A DNA stretch of 64,000 nt from Edolisoma coerulescens. Taxonomy: Eukaryota; Chordata; Aves; Passeriformes; Campephagidae. A program made the translations under genes and the position numbers. The notes beneath the pieces are model-generated. The model made no database searches. It had not been told where the DNA came from and worked only from the letters and a program-made list of their open reading frames with translations. The DNA lies in the NCBI GenBank assembly GCA_013397115.1, contig VWZW01000985.1, forward strand, positions 156,222-220,221, in the 5' to 3' direction. Each line of letters starts with the position of its first letter. Position 1 is the stretch's first letter. Positions 59,700 through 64,000 of the stretch are shown here, in pieces.

Positions 59700-62600
59700 T
59701 CCACAACAGGTAAAAAAAAAGGTTCAGTATTAGTATGCAAGCTTCTTTTTCCCCTTGCCTGAAAATCTGCATTTTGATACAATTTTTATTCACAAAAGAA
59801 CTGCTCTGTGTTTTTATATTTTCTCTTTGTTTTTTTAATAAGAGTTCTGCCTCCCCCTGTGGAGTAAACAGATTCACTCTCCACTGAGTATGCAGTGAAG
59901 GGAAAACTACTCTGTGTGTTGAATGAATTTTTTCCCACAGTTTGTATGTTTTTAAATGAAATATATCTGCTGCTGCTTCAAACCAGCAGAGGGAGTTTGC
60001 TCATCCAAATTATTTTTAAACTTCTCAACACAATCCTTTATTTCAGTAATGTTGTTACCTGGCAGGAACTGCTGCTGAAAAGAAAAGGTAAAATTTTACA
60101 ATCCAGACTGTTTAACTCCTTAGTGCTAGAGGCTGTTTGCTTCCAGTCGGTTTTTGGATATCATTGTGCAAGAAGTTGCTGCAATGAAAAATGCACTAGA
60201 GAATTAAAAGCATGAAAAATCAACTCAGTTGAAATGGTTGGGAGCAAACTATTTGGTTAAAGGGGAATGTACAATTATTGCAGTGCATGTGCCACTCAAA
60301 TGTGCATGAAACCACTGTGTGGTAAGAGCTGACACACTTTTTGTTTTTTGGAAAAAAAAGTCAGTTCCTTTATTTTTTGCACTCTAGAGAGAAGCTTTGA
60401 AAGTTCCTGGTTTAGGTTTCTTTATTTGGAAATAATGGAGTAATTTTAAGAGGACCACAGTGGCAAAAAAGGTCAAGTGAAATATTCACTGTAGTAGTAC
60501 TAGGGAAAGAGTCTCATTATTACTAGTTTTTTTTGTGAGAGAAAAGAAATCAGCTCCAGTGGTGACGAATTGTATCATTCTTATCTTGTGTTATAAACCT
60601 GCATAGCAGGAACTATTCAATGATCTCTCCTGTAAAATAAAATTACAGCAGTTACTGACGTTAACAGTGGATACTATCTTGATCTGCAAGTATGTCACAA
60701 TTCTTCCTCTCTCAAAAGCAAGCTAGAAATTTAGATATTCCATTAAGGTCAATCATAAAACACTTAAAATGCTAATCTTTCATTTTTAAAAGTTTTGTTG
60801 AACAAATTTATGAGAAGATTGAGTTATTTTGGGGAACCTAATTGGATTTGAAAATACTCTGAAACAAATATGCATTTTTCTAATTCCATAAAGTCAGAAT
60901 ATCAATTCTCTACACCTTGAACTGAAAGGAAGGTCTGAATAAAAAGCAAGAGCCAGTGTTCCCTGTATATCTATATATGAGTAAAACTGTTTTCAAAGGA
61001 TTGCATAAATACCAATTATTGCCTAATATCCAAAGGAAACTGGCTCATTAAATTTTTCAGCTTTTACTGAAGTGGAAAACGAGGAAGGAACTCATTGTAG
61101 GTGATTTAGAAGGCAGTTTTTGGTAAATACACATTTAGCACATGCCACCAGACATAGAGCACAGAGAAAAGAAATGAAGTAGTCACGTGATTTAACAGCT
61201 GGGTGAAAATAATCAATAGCCTGGCACAGATGTATTTTCTTTACATGTTTTACAATTGCCAGCTCATATGAGGATGCTAAATACGGGTCCCTGTGCTGCT
61301 CTGAGTCACACATGAGCACACTCTTGCACTTTTGCAAACCTCGGTGCCGTGAAGTCTTGTCAAACTCAACGAAGTGTGAGGCAGACACAACTGCCAGTGC
61401 CACACACCTCACGGGCCACAGCCCAGCTTTAGACAGAAAACTGCACAGGCTGCAGGTGATGGATTCAGCAGCATCACAGGCAGTCACCCACAGAGACTTG
61501 GGCTCTGCAGCCACAGGGGCTCCCGTTTCTGCCTCACTGCTACTGGAAAGAGGACGGAGGCTGAAGCACAGGACCAGCGGATGCTGGTGCATCATCATCG
61601 GAGCAGATGGGCTTGGAATAAAGCTCAGGTTTTGTACTCAGGCTGCTAAGAAGCTTTGAACCAGCCCTGGCCAGAGTTACCAAGGCATGTTGAAATAAAA
61701 CAGAATTTCACAAAGCCGGTGTCTTACCTGTCCACAGCGTAAGAACCAAGAACCAGGGCTTTGCTCTCCAGCTTGTTCTAGGCTGAAGGGAGGGGCAAAG
61801 GTAGCTTTATGTCAGCATGAATGAATATGAACTGGAATGAGATTTGGCCCTAGTTCTGACCAGCTTCCAGAAGGAAGGCTACATGGACTCCTTCAACATT
61901 CTGTAAACATATACACCATGGACATTTTATTTCTCACCTTTTCTTCATGCACACTTAGCTTTGTGGCAGAGTTTAGAAAAGGAAAAACTGCTACATCAGA
62001 TCAAATTTATAATTCCTCTCATCCTTTATCCTTCTTTTTTTAGCATGTAGTTCTACAAAGGAAGTGGAAAAAAGCGGTACAGCAGACAGATGAGGATAAT
62101 TCATCCTCATGGAAGTTATTTTCTGAATTTTTATTGGGAGCGACTTCAAACTCTAAGACTGATGTTTCCTGTCTGTCCCAAACTTCCTCTTCTGATTAAG
62201 TACTGTAAACCTGGGGGTGTAGGGAGGTTGTAGTTTTATAAAAAATAAATTCTCCTTTTAAGGGTAGCATCGTGGGGCTAAATATCAGCAAAACACTGCA
62301 CCTGCTTCAAGAAAATTCTGACTATGACTTGTATATTCCCAGTTTTGCAGCTGAAAAAAATGAAAGCATCTGCCTCAAAGTGTGGTGAAGCAGATAAAAT
62401 GCCGTAATAAAATGTGATACATGCTTGTTTATACACTCAGACTGCACGTTTTGTCTTTAGTGCTCATTATCTGACTCATTTTCTGTTTGTGTGCCATGAG
62501 AAAGATGCTAAGCAAAAGCTGACTCCTGGAAATACTTGACATTCTTTTCAGGCTAATTTTGTCCTGAGCTTGGCTGAAACGGCTCATTTGGAACCACTCA

Positions 62601-62945
62601 TAAAAGGATGTCTGCAGCAAGGAAGAGGGAATATTTTCATTTCAGAGAGCCCTGCTGTGTTATATTCCCTGATTTTCATCACAACCAGACCATGTTTACT
62701 TGTCCTTTTGGCCTCAGGGTCAGGGTTTTTTCCTTAAATCGCTTCAGTTCTAAGTAGTCGTTTCACTCATTCCGGAGTTTTCCACAAAAACCTAAACAGT
62801 GGCAGCCTGATATAGCCTGGAGCACTTTCCTACATGCATCTGAAGTAAAAAATCCCTCCCCCAACAAAAAATACCCCTACCCTATAAACTCTTCAAAAGC
62901 AGTGCACCAGCCCACAAACACGTGCATAATGTTAATGACATTGGC
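59700..62945. other. Intergenic sequence, no gene seen
   Basis: AT-rich unique sequence. No exon, RNA gene or transposon was recognised. Confidence 0.55.
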
Positions 62946-62949
62946 CAAG

Positions 62950-63192
62950 GGGATGGTTAGGTTGGAAAAGACCTCTCAGATCATGCAGTCCAACCTGTGA
63001 CCAGACAGCACCATGGCAGCGAGACCCTGGCACTAAGTGCCACGTCCAGTCTTCGCTGGACATTGCTGCAGGGATGGTGACTCTGATGTCTCTGAGCTGC
63101 CCATTCCACCTTTCACCTGTTCTGTGAAAGGCTCCAAGCTGAGCCCCCTCAGCTCCCTTGGCCTTTCCTCAGACTTGTGCTCCAGACCCAGA
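62950..63192 (-). mobile_element. CR1 LINE, 3'-end fragment
   Basis: Antisense CR1: GATGGTTAGGTTGGAAAAGA, CCTCTCAGATCATGCAGTCC, AGTGCCACGTCCAGTCTTCG, CAGGGATGGTGACTCTGATG, GAGCTGCCCATTCCACC and CTTGTGCTCCAGACCC. It lies head-to-head with the sense copy that follows. Confidence 0.92.
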
Positions 63193-63304
63193 GGAAGAGG
63201 AGGATGTTGCGCTGGGAAGCAGGTCAGGGATGTGGGGTGGCCCCAGCAGTGACAGGAGTGGTGAGGGGGACAGTGCTGTTTATGAGCCCTTCAGGCCAAG
63301 AAGG

Positions 63305-63858
63305 CGAAAGGAGTCCTGTGTGCAGGCCAGGGAGGTGATCCTGCACCTCTGCTCAGCCCTGCTGAGGCTATCTGGAGTGCTGTGTCCTGCTGTGGGCTTG
63401 GTGAGACACATGGAGCTCCTGAAGTGAGTCCAGTGGAGACTATGGAGATGATGGAGTGGAACATCTCTCTTACAAGGAAAGGCTGAGGGGGGCTGGGGCT
63501 GTTGAGCCTGGAGAAGAGCCAACAGAGAAGGGACCTCATCCCCATCTGTCAGTGTCTGCGAGGAGGGCTCAGAGCAGGGATCAGGCTCTGCTCCATGGGG
63601 CCCAGCAATGGCACGAGAGGAATGAGCAGGAACTGATCCCAGCAAGTTCCACCTGAACATGAGGAGGAACTTCTTTACTGTGCAGTGACTGAGCACTGGA
63701 ACAGAGAGGGTGTGGAGTCTCCCTCATTGGAGATATTCCAGAACTGTCTGGACACAATCCTGTGCCCTGTGCTCTGGGTAATTCTGCTTGCGCAGGGAGG
63801 TGGAACCACTATGGTCCCTTCTGACCTGACCCATTCTGTGATTCTGTGATTGTGTGAA
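63305..63858 (+). mobile_element. CR1 LINE, 3'-end copy
   Basis: Sense CR1: GGGAGGTGATCCTGCACCTC, TCTGGAGTGCTGTGTCCTGC, GAGCCTGGAGAAGAGCCAAC, GGGACCTCATCCCCATCTGT, GGAGGAACTTCTTTACTGTG, AGATATTCCAGAACTGTCTG and TGCTTGCGCAGGGAGGTGGA, with the tail ATTCTGTGATTCTGTGATTG. This is another subfamily, with GACCTGACCCATTCTGTG. Confidence 0.93.
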
Positions 63859-64000
63859 GGGGGCTGTGAGGGGGGTGATGAGGGGAGTGATGAGAAGGCT
63901 GATGAAGGTCCTATGAGGGGGCTGACGATGGGATTGTGAGGCGGTGTGAAGGGGGTTATGAAAGAGCTGTGAGGAGGTTATGAGAGGGCTGTGAGGGGCC
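63858..64000. repeat. Degenerate 11-12-bp minisatellite at CR1 tail
   Basis: About thirteen imperfect units of the type GGGGGCTGTGA / GGGGGGTGATGA / GGAGGTTATGA, each ending in TGA. The array starts at the end of the CR1 tail (…GTGATTGTGTGA) and runs out of the window. Confidence 0.88.

Noticed and set aside
59275..59877. 200-codon minus-strand open frame
   Set aside because: Most of it is the CR1 3' UTR read in sense; the apparent protein (LSLEKRRLRGDLLALHNSL and so on) is the well-known spurious translation of CR1.
59980..59995. CCAGCAGAGGGA, close to a CTCF core
   Set aside because: A single 11-of-12 match is expected by chance in 64 kb; without conservation or binding data it is not reportable as a site.
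1..64000. CRISPR arrays, operons, phage or plasmid genes, tRNA or rRNA genes, telomeric repeats
   Set aside because: No direct repeats with regular spacers, no clustered prokaryotic genes, no cloverleaf or rRNA sequence recognised and no TTAGGG array; the sequence is vertebrate.

Overview
The window is avian nuclear DNA, probably from a neoavian bird such as a songbird. Three things show this. It carries the start of a vertebrate gene, TNFRSF21 (death receptor 6). It holds about twenty copies or fragments of CR1, the dominant LINE of bird genomes, many ending in the CR1-type ATTCTATG tail. It also has one solo endogenous-retrovirus LTR of a type I associate with songbird genomes. No bacterial, phage, plasmid or CRISPR feature was seen.

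Left end (1-8.7 kb): TNFRSF21 runs on the minus strand and leaves the window at the left edge. Exon 1 (8167-8220) has a consensus start context inside a CpG island and encodes the first part of the signal peptide. A 5.7 kb intron separates it from exon 2 (1769-2423), which encodes the rest of the signal peptide and all four cysteine-rich ligand-binding repeats. The stalk remainder, membrane span and death domain lie outside. Just upstream of the ATG is a 159-base assembly gap, followed by a GC-rich 21/27-bp minisatellite, so the core promoter is not fully visible.

Rest of the window (8.7-64 kb): I found no convincing protein-coding exon and no tRNA or rRNA. In human, the gene upstream of TNFRSF21 is CD2AP, facing away from it; if synteny holds, this is the intergenic space between their promoters (inference). 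It contains CR1 copies of several ages, including a roughly 2 kb antisense fossil at 21.8-23.85 kb and an internally deleted copy at 35.0-35.7 kb. There is a solo LTR at 25.64-26.37 kb with a 4-bp target duplication, several simple repeats, an orphan CpG-rich patch near 36.1-36.6 kb, and repeat-poor AT-rich stretches (notably 39.9-44.4 kb and 53.6-59.2 kb) that are candidate regulatory DNA. The right edge is a degenerate 11-12-bp minisatellite that begins at the tail of a CR1 copy.

Nothing here amounts to a new biological system. The most checkable oddities are the promoter minisatellite next to the gap, the probable collapsed tandem array inside the LTR, the RT-to-3'UTR deletion in a CR1 copy, and a short imperfect hairpin at 31.3 kb.
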